Both the position numbers and the translations under genes were made by a program. A stretch of 60,376 nt of DNA. Origin: Neoscytalidium dimidiatum (Eukaryota > Ascomycota > Dothideomycetes > Botryosphaeriales > Botryosphaeriaceae). The stretch spans positions 1 through 60,376 of the forward strand of contig JAVSCG010000027.1 of NCBI GenBank assembly GCA_037367355.1, given 5' to 3'. Below the pieces are notes generated by a model. The model was not told where the DNA came from. It did not search any database and saw nothing but the letters and a program-made list of their open reading frames with translations. Positions 48,258 through 59,913 of the stretch are shown here, in pieces (within the stretch, counting starts at the first letter, position 1; the number at the start of each line of letters is the position of its first letter).

Positions 48258-51200
48258 ATACTAACTACTAGCCGCTTTCTTTACCCGCGTCGGCCTTCGG
48301 CCGCTCTTTTTATAGTTTCTCTCGTATTTACTAACGATCCGCTCTTCTAGATCGTCTTTCTAGCTAGCTTACGGGGTATTAATTATTATATTTCCTTACG
48401 AGATCGCGTATATTCTTTAGGGCTTCTTTAGTTAACTAGAAATTATATACTAGTCCCTATTCTTTCTATTAGACGAGATACTTCTTAACCTTCCGTCTAT
48501 ATATAAAGGATTCTCTTCTATTAAGTAGTCTTTATATTTTATAAGAGGGGTCTAGGTCGTTCTATTCTACTACTAGTTCTAATTCTAGATAGTTTTTTAT
48601 TTATATAGATTAGAGCCTTTTAGTACTAGTTTAAGATACGCTATAAATATAACTAGGTATATTTTCTAGTTTAGTAGGATATTAATCTCGTAGACTAGGT
48701 TATTAATCTTCTTTTTTATTAGAAATAGACCTATTCTCTAGTATACGAACTTTTAGTCTACGTATTTCTAAATCTTATATCCTTAATATAAGCGTATAAA
48801 GACTAAATTGCTCTTTTTAAGACGAAGCGGCTTATATTTTCTATCGTAACGTTCTTTCTACTTTATTACCGTGAATATAATCGCTTCTTATACTTCGCGT
48901 CTCGCCGCGTCTCTAAGCTACTTACGGTCTTTAAATACCTCTACTAGGGCCGCTAGCGGGTTTATTTAAGCGTTTATTTCTATAATAAGCTAGTTTAGCG
49001 AGAAACTAATAGTTATATTAATCGCGTTATTTAGTAATATCTATAGAAATAGAAGTAGTTCCGTCTATTTGCTATCTAGAAACGTTATAATATAGTAGCG
49101 TATAGCTATTTCTATCGTTTAGTTTATACGTTCGCTTTACCCGTCCGCTTATAGGTAGTAGGCTATAGTTATATATTAGGCGATTCTTAGCTTTTAATAT
49201 ACTTACTTCTAGAAGTTAGATATAAAGTAGGAATCTTAATCTATAATTTAAATACGTAGTAGGCTCTATTCGTAGAATAATATAGTCTTAACGTATCGAT
49301 CTGCCTACGTCTCTACTTTCTAGTTTTCTTTTTCTTTAAGTAATAGGACTTTCTTAGTAACCTTATAGGTTATGATTAAAAGAGTATCGTAAGCTTTCTT
49401 TATTAGAGAGAGTTTTACGATAAAGTCTATAGTTTAGATCTCTCTTAGAGTAGCCGGCTTATAAATTAGATATAGCTCTCTATATAGCCGATAGCGTTTC
49501 GTTACGTATAATTAATATTTTAGGCACTATTTTAGGTAGTTCTAGAGCTTCTTTACTAGATTTTTAATAAATATTAAGGTTCTAATTCTATTATAGGATC
49601 TCTAAAATCCTTTATAATTCTACTTATTATACGCTATCTCGAAGATTTTCTTCTCTACTAAGGTTAGAATATAGAGACGGTAGCGGCTATCTTCTAGATC
49701 TACGTAATAGATTAGGCCGTTTCTTAGAAAAAAACGAAGTCTCTATACCGTCTTAGAAGGCTCGTCTTTATCTTTAAGTATTTATATATATAGCGCCCTT
49801 ATTAACTGTCTTAATCGAGTACTTCGTCGATTTTAGTTATTTTACTTCGTAGCTAAGACGGTATTTCTTTCTTAGGTTAGCGGTCTTAGTTAGCGTATTA
49901 AGATCCGTACTTTAACTCTAGAATTCTATACGGCTCTATTCTTCGTATTTTTACTTATCGATTTATTAACTACCTCTTCTCGCGCTACTTCGCTAGTCGT
50001 CTCTTATTATACTACGCTACTTATAACTCGTCTAAGCGTTATTTTATTATTTAATTCCCGCTACTTATTCTTTTATAGTCTTTTCTATAACTTTATCTTA
50101 GTCTACTAGTACTTTTCTTTAGGCTAGTTACTATTATCTTAGATAGCTACCTCTTTACGCTCTACTTCGTCTTTATTGCGTTACTAATTATCTTACTCTT
50201 AATTTCGCTAATTGTATAGCTTAGATTCGTCGTTCGCGCGTAGCCTTTTCTACGAATCTTAATTTACTTAACGGCTCTAGTACTTAGCTCTCGCTTTCGC
50301 GTCCGCTCGGTCTATCTTCCGAATTACTATTAATACGTTTCGAATATAGATCTAATACGAGTCGACGTTATAATCTTACTAGATCTTACGTTTAAACTCG
50401 TTTGATAGCTTAACTATTGTAACTATAAAGATATTAGTTAGATTAAGAATTTCTAATATATTATTATCTTACGCTTAATCTAACTTTATAAGTAAGCGAC
50501 TTAGTACGTTTAGTACTAGATACGTACGGCTAGGCCTATATAAAACTTTAAATTTAAATTAGAAGATATACTAGCTAGCTATAACTAGCTTTAGATTTAT
50601 CTTATCTATTACTAACGTCGTTTATAGGTTATAATACTAAGCGATAAACGTTATTATATAGTAATTTATAAAGAAGTATATATTCTATTTTAGGCCTACG
50701 TATATTAAGTACTTAATTTTACGTAAGGTCTATACTATTCCGACTACTTTAAGCTTCGTAGACTAGTATCGTATTTTAGCTAACTTTAGCGCTTTAGAGA
50801 GGAATATAATTAATTAAATTTTCGCGTCTTTTTATAGTTAGACCTTTCCGTTAAATATAATAGAATCTAGGTCTCCCTCTATATAGTATACTAAAGCGCC
50901 TATACCGAGTTTTAACGCGTTAATATCTACGTATAATCTACGGTTCGAGTCGTAATATACTAGCTATAAAGAATTTCTTAGATACGCTTAAATAGCTTTA
51001 TATATCGCTCTTCGTTCTTTTAGTAGAACGACTTTTGTCCGCTTAGTAAAGGTCTTTCTTACGTTACTCTTCTTAGGGCTTACTTTTAGTAAGGCTATCT
51101 TATAGTCTATTAAGGGCTTAATAATAGCGGCGTAATAGAAAATCTTACTCTATAAAAATCTAGTTACGCTAATCTAGTACTCTAAATCCTTAAGCGTTTT

Positions 51201-53000
51201 AAGAAATAGTATCTCTACGAGAGCTTTAGTACGTTCCTTCGTTAAGCCTAGCCTAAAAATATTAACTCTCTATTCTAGTAGTATTATATATAGGTATTCG
51301 ATAAAACTCTTCTTTAGTATAAGACTAATTTTAATCTAGTCTAGCTTCTAGAAGACCTTATTAAGATATTCTAGATATTCCTATAATATACGACTATATA
51401 TTATAATATCGTCGATATAGACTCTATAGAAGATATAATATTCTCTTAGAATCGCGTCTAGTTATCTTTAGACGTATAATACTAAGTTAATATAATCTAT
51501 AATCGCTACGTTAAAGGATTTTTAATCGTAATACGAATTAACTATTAATTTATAACGGTCGGCTTCTTTTACTACCTTTAGTAAAAGAAGGAATATTACG
51601 TTAACGACTATAATATATTAATACTCTTATATCGCGTTAATAATATTATTCTAACTTAAAACTAAGTATAAGTCCTTCTACGAAATTCTATTAAGACCAT
51701 GGATATCTACTACACTTCTTTATCTAGGCGTTATTTTTTCTAATCTATCTCTATACTATAAAGACTAAAAAGCTAAAGATAGTATATTTTCTCGTCTAGC
51801 TTAACTTTTCTTAGTTATAAAGCTTATCGAAGACTTCGTTAATAATCTCTCTTTTCTTTATTAATAGTAGATAAATCTTCGTAGCTAACTTTATTAATTC
51901 GCTTTAGTTTTTCTTTAATAGTATTTCTATATAATCCTTAATAGAAATCTTTACGACTAATAGTTTATCCTTCTATAGATTAGAATAGTAATTTACTATC
52001 TCTACTAGAGCTTATATAGTTTCTTTATTACTATAAACCGTAACGCTATTATCTAGTATAGTTTCTATTAATAGATTAATATTATTAGCGTTTAGGCCTA
52101 CTAACGCGTAGTCGTCGCTATCGATTTATACTAAGCGTAATATCTTAGTATTATATAGATAATCTAGTAGGTAGTATTTTAGAATTATAATAGGCTCGTC
52201 TAAGTTATTACGTATCTATACGGCCTCTAAGTTCTAATCTATTATATATACGTAGATTATTATTTTAATCTTATCGTCTTCTTACTTCTTAGAGATAAAT
52301 TTAAAATCTTTTTCTTTTAGTAAGACCTTTATAAATTAAATCTTTACCGATATAATTAACTTCGTTAATAGAACTATATTGCGTTTTACTCTAGCTTTTA
52401 CGCCGTTTATTACTTGTTTAGAGCGTATTCTAGTTTCTATCGATATTCTAGTATCTTAGTAGATTACGATCTTAATCGTCTATTCTAATACGTCTAGTAT
52501 TATTTTAATAGATTCTATAATATCTATTTCTACTAGAATCGTTCCTTAATAATCTTTAACTAGGTAAATTTCTTAAATAAATAAAATTTAGATCTAGGCG
52601 CCTTTAGACGTTCCAAATCTAAATCTTAGTAGAATATACTCCTTATAGTATATTAGTTCTCCGTTAATTCCGGCTACTAGAATTAGATTCTTTATTTATA
52701 TTAGCTAGAAGCTACTAATTCCGGCTTTACTTAGTAAAGATCGATCTAAGATTAATATACGATAGCCTAAATCTATTATAACCTCTATCTCTTTAATACT
52801 ATCTCCGAGTCTAGCTCTAGTTATTAAGAAATTCTAATTTCTAAACGCTACCCTTAGGAAGATTTCCGGTATTATATTTAAATATATCGTAATTTCTAGG
52901 TCTTATAGTACTTCTTCTAACGAAGAAATAGCGGCTAATTATATCGCCTTTTAAATTACTAGATCGACTAACCTAGCGGTTAGTTTCTTTACCTTCTTAC
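48254..53000 (-). pseudogene. Family C pol: protease, RT, RNase H, integrase, chromodomain (dead)
   Basis: Read on the minus strand. The protease-like segment near 52800-52640 has VIIDLG and LVAGINGELIY. RT runs from a VDIHGLN block near 51710 to VYIDDIIIYS at 51422-51391. RNase H has YVDINALKLGIGALVYY near 50935-50885. The integrase core starts at DFIVKL near 49427, has the D-x-DS block near 49250-49235 and the E block near 49125. A chromodomain follows at 48552-48416 with YKI, KKYLV and KE positions typical of the fold. In hosts such chromodomains bind methylated histone H3. RIP stops interrupt it throughout. It probably ends near 48254, though that TAG could be a former Trp codon. Confidence 0.8.
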
Positions 53001-53199
53001 CTTTACTATACTCCTTCTAAATATAAGAGTATAGCTTATTTCTTAACGGCTAGATAGTTACGTAATCTTAATACTAATAAATCCCGTTTTAGGATTTACT
53101 AGATAGTATTACTTATATAGTAAGTTTCGTTTCTTAACTTTTTTAGTTATCTAACTAAAGATTATTTAATACGACTACTAGTCTATTAAATATCGTTCG

Positions 53200-55945
53200 T
53201 AGAAAGTAGTTTTAAGTTACTAAGTTATTCGATTCGTTACTAGATAGCGTACTTTCGCTCTTAGAAATAGAGGAGTTAGTCTTCTTTTAATTCGACTCCT
53301 CCTAGCTTTCTTAATTAATATTCGTATAATAAGCGTACGGCTTCTTTTTCTTTTACTTATCGCGGTCTTAATTGCGGTTTCTTTCTTAGTTACGCCTTTT
53401 ATAACGACCTAAATTACGATCTCTATCTCGTTCGCGACTTCTATCCCGCTTATACTTATAGCTCTTACTATATTCGCGATCTTTACTCCGCTAGCGGTTA
53501 GAGTTATTATAACGTCGATTCTTTTAGTAATAATTAGTACGCTTCCTATTATTACGGAAATCGTACTTATAATTCTATCTTAAAGAGCCTATATTAGCGT
53601 ACTTTATCTTATAGTTCTCGTTTCTTATTAGATTCTACTAGATTAAAGCTCGTTCCTTAGCTCTCTTAATATACCTCTCTATCGTTATTTTAGACGAGGG
53701 AGGTCTTAGATCTCTACGTAGCTAAACGTAGATTCTCTTATACGCTTATAGTAATTAGCCTTATATTAAGAAGATATTAGTATCTTTTACTAGTCGTACG
53801 TATTCCGCGATAAATTATCCGACGGATCGACTTTTACGTACTTTCTAGAATCTATACTTTTTTCGCTATAATTCGCGCTATACTTAGCTTAGGCTCTTTT
53901 TAAATCTTTAAAGTATTTCCTTTAACTAATAGTTAACGCGTTTTCTACCTTATAGCTATTTACGGTTACTACTCGTAAGCTAGCTAATATACTAGGCTTA
54001 TACTATATCTTTTAGATACTTATATAAATTCCTTTAAATAATATCGTTACGGGTAGCTATCGTTTTATATTTAATAGCTTCTACGAATTAGCGGACGCTT
54101 TAGTAGTAGAACTTTCTACTTTAAATTACTATTTCTTTATCGGCTTCGTTATCTTTTAGCTTTAGATCCGGGTCGAAAAAACCTAGCTCTTCTAGCTTAA
54201 ATTTCTATTATCGAGTTTCTTCGTCTAACGATGACTCGTCGTCGGAAGAGAAGATTAAAGAACTTCTATACCGGGTATACTTCTTACGTTTCGCCTTATA
54301 TAGACGTCTATCGTCTTCTAAGAAAGAGTTAAGTTAAGTTATCTTTCTACGTTTTTCCTTCTTCTTTCTCTTCTTCTTTCGCGTACTATTCTTAGCCTCT
54401 ATATCCGACGAACTTAAGATAGAGCTCGAACTCGAATTAGAATCGTCGTTTAAATTCCGAGTTACTAGACTAGGTCGGTTTTCTTTATTCTAAGAAGTAT
54501 TATCTTCTTTATATTAATCCTAGCTTTACTCTATTATATCGCGTTATAAGGCTAAGTTCTATAGCGTAGGAAAATCCGCGCGTACTTCTCTATCTTAATA
54601 TTTTAAGTTTATAATCTCTTTATTAACTATCTTCTAAATTATCTTCTATACGTTATATTTCTATTACGGGTTTACGCGCGTTTAGATAGGTTAGACTTAT
54701 AGTTATATAGTTAGATTAAAAACTTCTACCTTCTAAGCTACCGAATTAGAGTTTTCTTCTACTAACTATATTATTATCTACTAGAGCTTCGCGATTAGAT
54801 AGTTAACTTCGTCTTAGATATATAGTCGGATATTTCTAGACTATACTTCGCGTTCTATCGACTTATATACTTCGTTATCTAAATCGTTATTTCTATAACT
54901 TAGTCCTACTTTAGCTAGACCTCGCGTAGTAGATTCTTTAGCTTTTAGGACTATCTCTAAAAGTTAGAATAGAGCTACTAGTCTAATACCTTTCTAGTTT
55001 CTTAACTAAGCGAATATAGATACTAGTAGGTACCTTAGTTAAATAACTTTAAAATCGTCTTCTAGGTTCGACGAATATATTAACGAGGATAAAGTTATTA
55101 TAATTAGATCCTAGAAGCTCTATTTTTATATTCCGGATAGTAAATTCTACTCTAACTTATCTACTATTTAACTATTAGGTTCGGTTAGATTTACTATTAA
55201 GACCAGAAACTAATTACTAGAAGATAATAAGTTAGGTAGTTCGACTAGTAGGTTCGGCTAGAATTCGTAGTTACGTAGAGAAACTCTAGGCTTTAGATTC
55301 TCTAAATTCTAGTTCTCGTTCTTACGGTTATATTCCTTAAAACGCTACTTAAATACTAGACTCTTATAAATATTAGTCTTCTCTAATTAAATAGCGAACT
55401 TACGTACGATTTATAGTATTAGTTCCTTAGTATTCGTTTTAATATACTAATTTAGCGGGTACTAATACGAGTACTTAGTAGTCGCTCTTAAATTATAAGT
55501 CTCTCTTTTTGACTCTACGATTTTATAGGGTCTAGGTTCGAAATAAAGACTAATAGTAGCTTTTACTAACGGTACTACTTTACTAACTAGCGTCGCGATT
55601 ACTTTCCGATTCTTTTAACTTTTGTTATAGAAGGCGGAAAGATAATACGCGGTTTGTTAAACCGTTTTTAAAACTTTTAGAAGACGATCTAGCGTTACGG
55701 CTAGTTATTTTAGTACTACTTAAAATCTATCTTATTAATAGATTTCGAGGAGGAGCACTCGTTAGCGGCGCTACTCTCTACGCCTTCTATTCTTAGCTAG
55801 CTTCGCGATTTACGAGCTATTAAAGGCTGTTTTCCCTATATATAAGACTACTAAAGAGATAAATTCCTTATAGAGAAAAGAAGAATCTCTTATACGTTCT
55901 AAGTATATATTTTAATCTCTAATCTCTTATACTTTAGGTCGCCAT
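53200..55945 (-). pseudogene. Family C gag and upstream region (dead)
   Basis: The Gag core, read on the minus strand, has ELGFFDPDL near 54193-54167, then RKFYY, WY-type and FKK positions down to about 53700, matching the Gag of the same gypsy lineage. Its C-terminus (about 53520-53380) is an Arg/Ser/Asp-rich basic region, probably RNA binding. Before the core is a Ser-rich, acidic stretch and a strong basic cluster (RKKKRKKKEKRRK near 54400-54360), which looks like a nuclear import signal. A surviving ATG at 55945 opens another plausible frame, offset by one from the core, so a separate leader frame may exist. Confidence 0.65.
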
Positions 55946-56230
55946 ATCTTAGTATAGCGTTGAGGGGTTCGTCTCGAACGCTTAATTAGTAGAGGTTTAC
56001 GGGCTATAAAAGCGGATCTAGCTCGCTAAGAATATATAGGTTCGCGCTATTTACAAGAACTCTTACGCTAATTCTTAGCTTATTATAGAATAAGATTATA
56101 TAACTAGTAGCTAGTAGAGTAATTACGCGTTCTAATATAACTAGCGGATCGATATTCTAGTAGGAAAAATTTATAGTTTTTACCGTAGTAAACTTAATCT
56201 AGAGTATTAATTTATCTTTTAGCTACTAAA

Positions 56231-56378
56231 TAGTAGGAATTACGAATCGGAAGTAGAGATCTCGATACGTAAATATATATATATAGTTAATCGTAACTAT
56301 CTAAATAGCGGTCCGCTATTATAGAGCGGATCGCTCTATCGTTTCTTTCCTATAGTTTCTTCTCTACGTATCGTAATA
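56231..56378 (-). repeat. Family C LTR (5' LTR)
   Basis: 148 bp, same length as the other C LTR, with only a few differences. On the minus strand it is followed by TTTAGTAGC, which may be a RIP-altered primer binding site (TGG to TAG); the tRNA is not identified. Confidence 0.8.
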
Positions 56379-56383
56379 TCTAA

Positions 56384-59196
56384 CCTATCTATAATAGTAG
56401 AAACTAATATATTAGACTACGCTATTAGAGTAGTCTTAAGCTAACTAGATAAGTAAGATAAACTATATTCTATTACGTATTATTTCTAAAAGATAATAGG
56501 TCTAAAAAGAAACTACGATATTTATAATAAAGAACTTCTAGCTATTATTACGGCCTTTAAAGAATAGAGATATTATTTTAAAGAAGCTAAATACTAGATT
56601 ATAGTCTACTATAACTATAAGAACCTTTTATACTTTACTACTATAAAAGAACTAAACTAAAAATAAGTTAGATAGGCTAAAGAGCTAGCGTTCTATAATA
56701 TAAAGATTATCTACTAGAAGAGATTAAAGAACGTTCGCGTAGATATACTAAATAGGAGAGCCGACTATATAGAAAAAAAGTAAGAACTATAGCCGGTAAT
56801 ACTAGTAAAATAGAAAGACGAATCTTTTATATCTAATAGACGCTAGATCTCCGCTATATATAGTAGAAAAGAGAGACTTAAAAAGTCGCTTATTTTAGCT
56901 AGACTATTAGCCTTAGTAATACGCGTAGAATATAGCAAATAGAAGGATAAAATCTAAGAAGCCTATATAAAAGACGCTATAATATAAGAAATTAGAAATC
57001 TAGAAAATAATCTCTAAGTAACTAGAGACGTAGAAGAAATAATCTTATTTTTAGAACTAATCTACGTTCCGGTAAAACTATAGGAGAAACTTATAAAAGA
57101 TATATATAAGGCCCTAGTATATAGTTACTAAAGAACCGAGAAGACGATTAAGAGAATTATAAGAAATTATTACTTTCTAGGGCTTAGAAGAATAGTCTAG
57201 CGGATAGTTATATAATATAATCTTTATATTTAAAATAAGATAGTAAGATATATATCTTATAGACTACTCTAGCTACTATTAATATTTAAGTACTTTTAGT
57301 AATCTATCTTACTAGATTTTATTATAAACCTATCTAAGTTAAAAGAACTACTTACTAAAGTTAAATATAATTTAGTACTAGTTATTATAGATAGAATAAT
57401 AAAATACGCGTATTATCTACTATATCTAAAGAAGGTAAACGCGGAAGATCTCGTATATATATTTCTAAAAACTATTCTTAGTAACTATAAATTACTAAAA
57501 GAGCTTATATTAGATAGAGATAGACTATTTACGTTATAATTCTAGTAGACTCTTACTAAATAACTTAGAGTAAAATATAAGCTCTTAACTATAATATACT
57601 TATAGATAGACGAATAAATAGAATAAACTAACTAGACGCTAGAATAATATCTACGCTATTATCTTAACTATATATAAGATAACTAAATAGAACTACTATC
57701 TTTAGTCTAGTTTACATATAATAGCTCTAAAGCATTAGTAATATAAGAATTACTATTCTACGCTAATTATAGTTATAAGCTATTAGTCTATAAAGAGTTA
57801 ATATCAAGTAAATTATTAGCCTAAAAAGAAATCTTTAAAGCTAACTAGCTAAAGATACTCTATAAATAATTATATCTAGATCTAGAATTTATAGCCCTAT
57901 AAATAGATAAATACTATAATAAGTAGTACTAAAAGATACTATAGCTAAAAAAGAAGGATAAAGTTTACCTTCTTAGAAAAAATATTAAAATAAGACGACT
58001 AAATAATAAGCTAGATTTTAAGAAAATAAGACTATTTTAAATCGAAGAAAGAATTAGAAAAGTTAACTTCCGCCTCGAATTACTAGAAACGATATAGATA
58101 TATTTTATTTTTTATATATCTCTTTTAGAACTAGTATCGAAGAACGCTAAAACTATAATCTATACGAAGAAAATACTTCTAGAAAATTTAAACGCCGACG
58201 AAAACCGAGACTAGAAAGTAGAGAAAGTTCTTAATAGTAGCTATATTAACGGGTAATTCTAATACCTCCTTAAATAGAAGAAAGAATAAAACGATATCTA
58301 GAAACTACTAGAAAACTACGACGAATATAGATAACTTATTAATAAGTTCTATTACTAAAACTTAGATTAACTAATACTATTAACTTATTAAAAATAAAGA
58401 ACCTAAAATTAAAATTAGAAAACGAAGACTATCGTATCTAATCGACTAGCTTAGAGCTCTTAAATAGTATAGTAGTAGAACCTACGCTAGACGACTCGAT
58501 AGAATAGAATAAACCCGTAATAGCGTTAGCTAAGACGTCGCTATATATACGCTTTACTAATTACTTCTTCTTAGCGTTTTTAGAATTAATAGAATTTCTA
58601 GCCTCGCGAGCCGCCTCTAAATAATCTAGCTCCTTAAAATCCTTAACGATCTACGTCTTCTTAAAAATTATTAGGCTTCTACGACGACGTAATAGGTCTT
58701 ACTACTTATAAATACGCTATAATCGAATTATATTTTTCTAGAGAAGATCTAGTACTACTTACTTCTCTAATTTAGCCTTATTAATAGTACGCTTTAATTA
58801 AAAAACTACGATAGTTAGTATAAAGCTTTAAAAAATAAAAGAGAGACGAATAATTAGAATCTTCTAAGCCGCTATTATTATAGGTAGATAAACCCTAATA
58901 AACGTATTTACTATAACGTTTATAGCTAAGATCTATCTTATAAACTATCTCTATCTCGCCCGGCTTATAACGGGCGTTCGCTAATAAATATATAGTATAA
59001 GAAACGAGTATCCTCTTACTAAAAAGGTTAATTTTAGAGACTAAAGATTTATACTTAGTCTTTTAAAAACTACGCTTACGCTTAGAAGATATAATAGGAC
59101 GAGACTTACGAGAGAGAAAATAAAGAAGTAATAGAAGTCTAAGATATAGATAAATAAATAAATCTTCGGGCTAAAGATTTCTAAAGGGGAGGATAG
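56384..59196 (+). pseudogene. A6 pol second part: RNase H, integrase, chromodomain (dead)
   Basis: Continues A6 from 44634. RNase H is at about 56400-56800, the integrase zinc-binding domain about 57110-57250, and the core about 57310-57680 with LDFI, VIIDRI, LDRDRLF and the glutamate block. A chromodomain at about 58210-58340 is the best preserved of the A copies: EVEKVLNSSYINGQF, YLLK and then LLENYDEY. The sequence ends in the polypurine tract at 59182-59196. Confidence 0.78.
59182..59196 (+). other. Polypurine tract of A6
   Basis: AAAGGGGAGGATAG directly before the 3' LTR. It is the plus-strand primer site of the element. Confidence 0.75.
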
Positions 59197-59913
59197 TATT
59201 ACGAATTCTAGAATATACGGGCTTTATAGCTACGAGGAACGCGAGTTCGTACGGGAAATAAGTCGTAAGACCCTAAGAATCCTATATATAGTAGAGCCGT
59301 ACTCTCTAGTCTTATACGGGAAGACTAAGAATACGGGACGACGGCGTATACGGGAATACTAATAGATAATAACTACTACTTATATAAGAGGGACGCTTCC
59401 GAGCGTAATAATTAGAAAGAAGGTATAGTCTAATAAAAAGCCTATAAGAAATAAAAAACCGTATAGATAGAAAGTAGAAAGTTAATAAGAATAAGTACTA
59501 TAAAATAAGAGTATAGTAATAGTATCGTTCGCTAATACTAATAGAAGTTAGAATCTAAGAAGTAGGCTTTAGTACCTAAGTTATATAAAACCTATAGAAT
59601 CTATATAGATTAGAGCTAATCTAAACCTCTAATCTAGGGCTCTAATTTAATACTATAATCCTTAGATTACTATAGCTCTTTTCTAGTATATAGATACGCT
59701 CGTTAGATAGTACTTTAACTCTTATAGTTAAACTTAAAGTTTTAATTTAATACTATATTAACTTAGAGGTAATAAGACCTATTAAACTTCTATATTATAT
59801 AACTTCTTATTCTATTATTACTTCTCTTTCCTCGTCTTTAAGGTAAACCCTTCGATAAAACCTAAATCTACTAGATAACTTTAAAGCCTAGTAGTAGAGG
59901 CCCCGTCGTTATA
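59197..59913 (+). repeat. Family A LTR (3' LTR of A6)
   Basis: A 717-bp LTR followed by the altered target duplication ATAAT and the rest of LINE L3. Confidence 0.85.

Larger units (their letters stand above)
44635..56378 (-). mobile_element. Family C gypsy chromovirus, 11.7 kb, with an extra frame after pol
   Basis: Both LTRs are 148 bp (44635-44782 and 56231-56378); perfect target duplications TCTAA lie at 44630-44634 and 56379-56383. Coding is on the minus strand in the order gag (about 54200-53200), protease (near 52800), RT (about 52000-51200), RNase H (about 50950-50400), integrase (about 49750-48650), chromodomain (48552-48416). That is chromovirus order. Gag has the LGFFDP start block and pol the VYIDDIIIYS and YVDI-x-A blocks of a gypsy lineage common in Pezizomycotina. 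Between the chromodomain and the 3' LTR lie 3.6 kb that no standard domain explains. The element is much longer than A although its LTRs are five times shorter. I see no good polypurine tract next to the 3' LTR. Confidence 0.85.
40071..59913 (+). mobile_element. Family A gypsy chromovirus, copy A6 (split by family C)
   Basis: LTRs are 40071-40788 (718 bp) and 59197-59913 (717 bp). Target duplications are GTAAC (40066-40070) and ATAAT (59914-59918); the empty site in L1 reads GTAAC, so the right copy took two RIP changes. A polypurine tract AAAGGGGAGGATAG ends at 59196. Removing the C element leaves about 8.09 kb, the same as A2. Internal sequence is at 40789-44634 and 56384-59196. It is the second complete A outline in the window. 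Confidence 0.88.
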
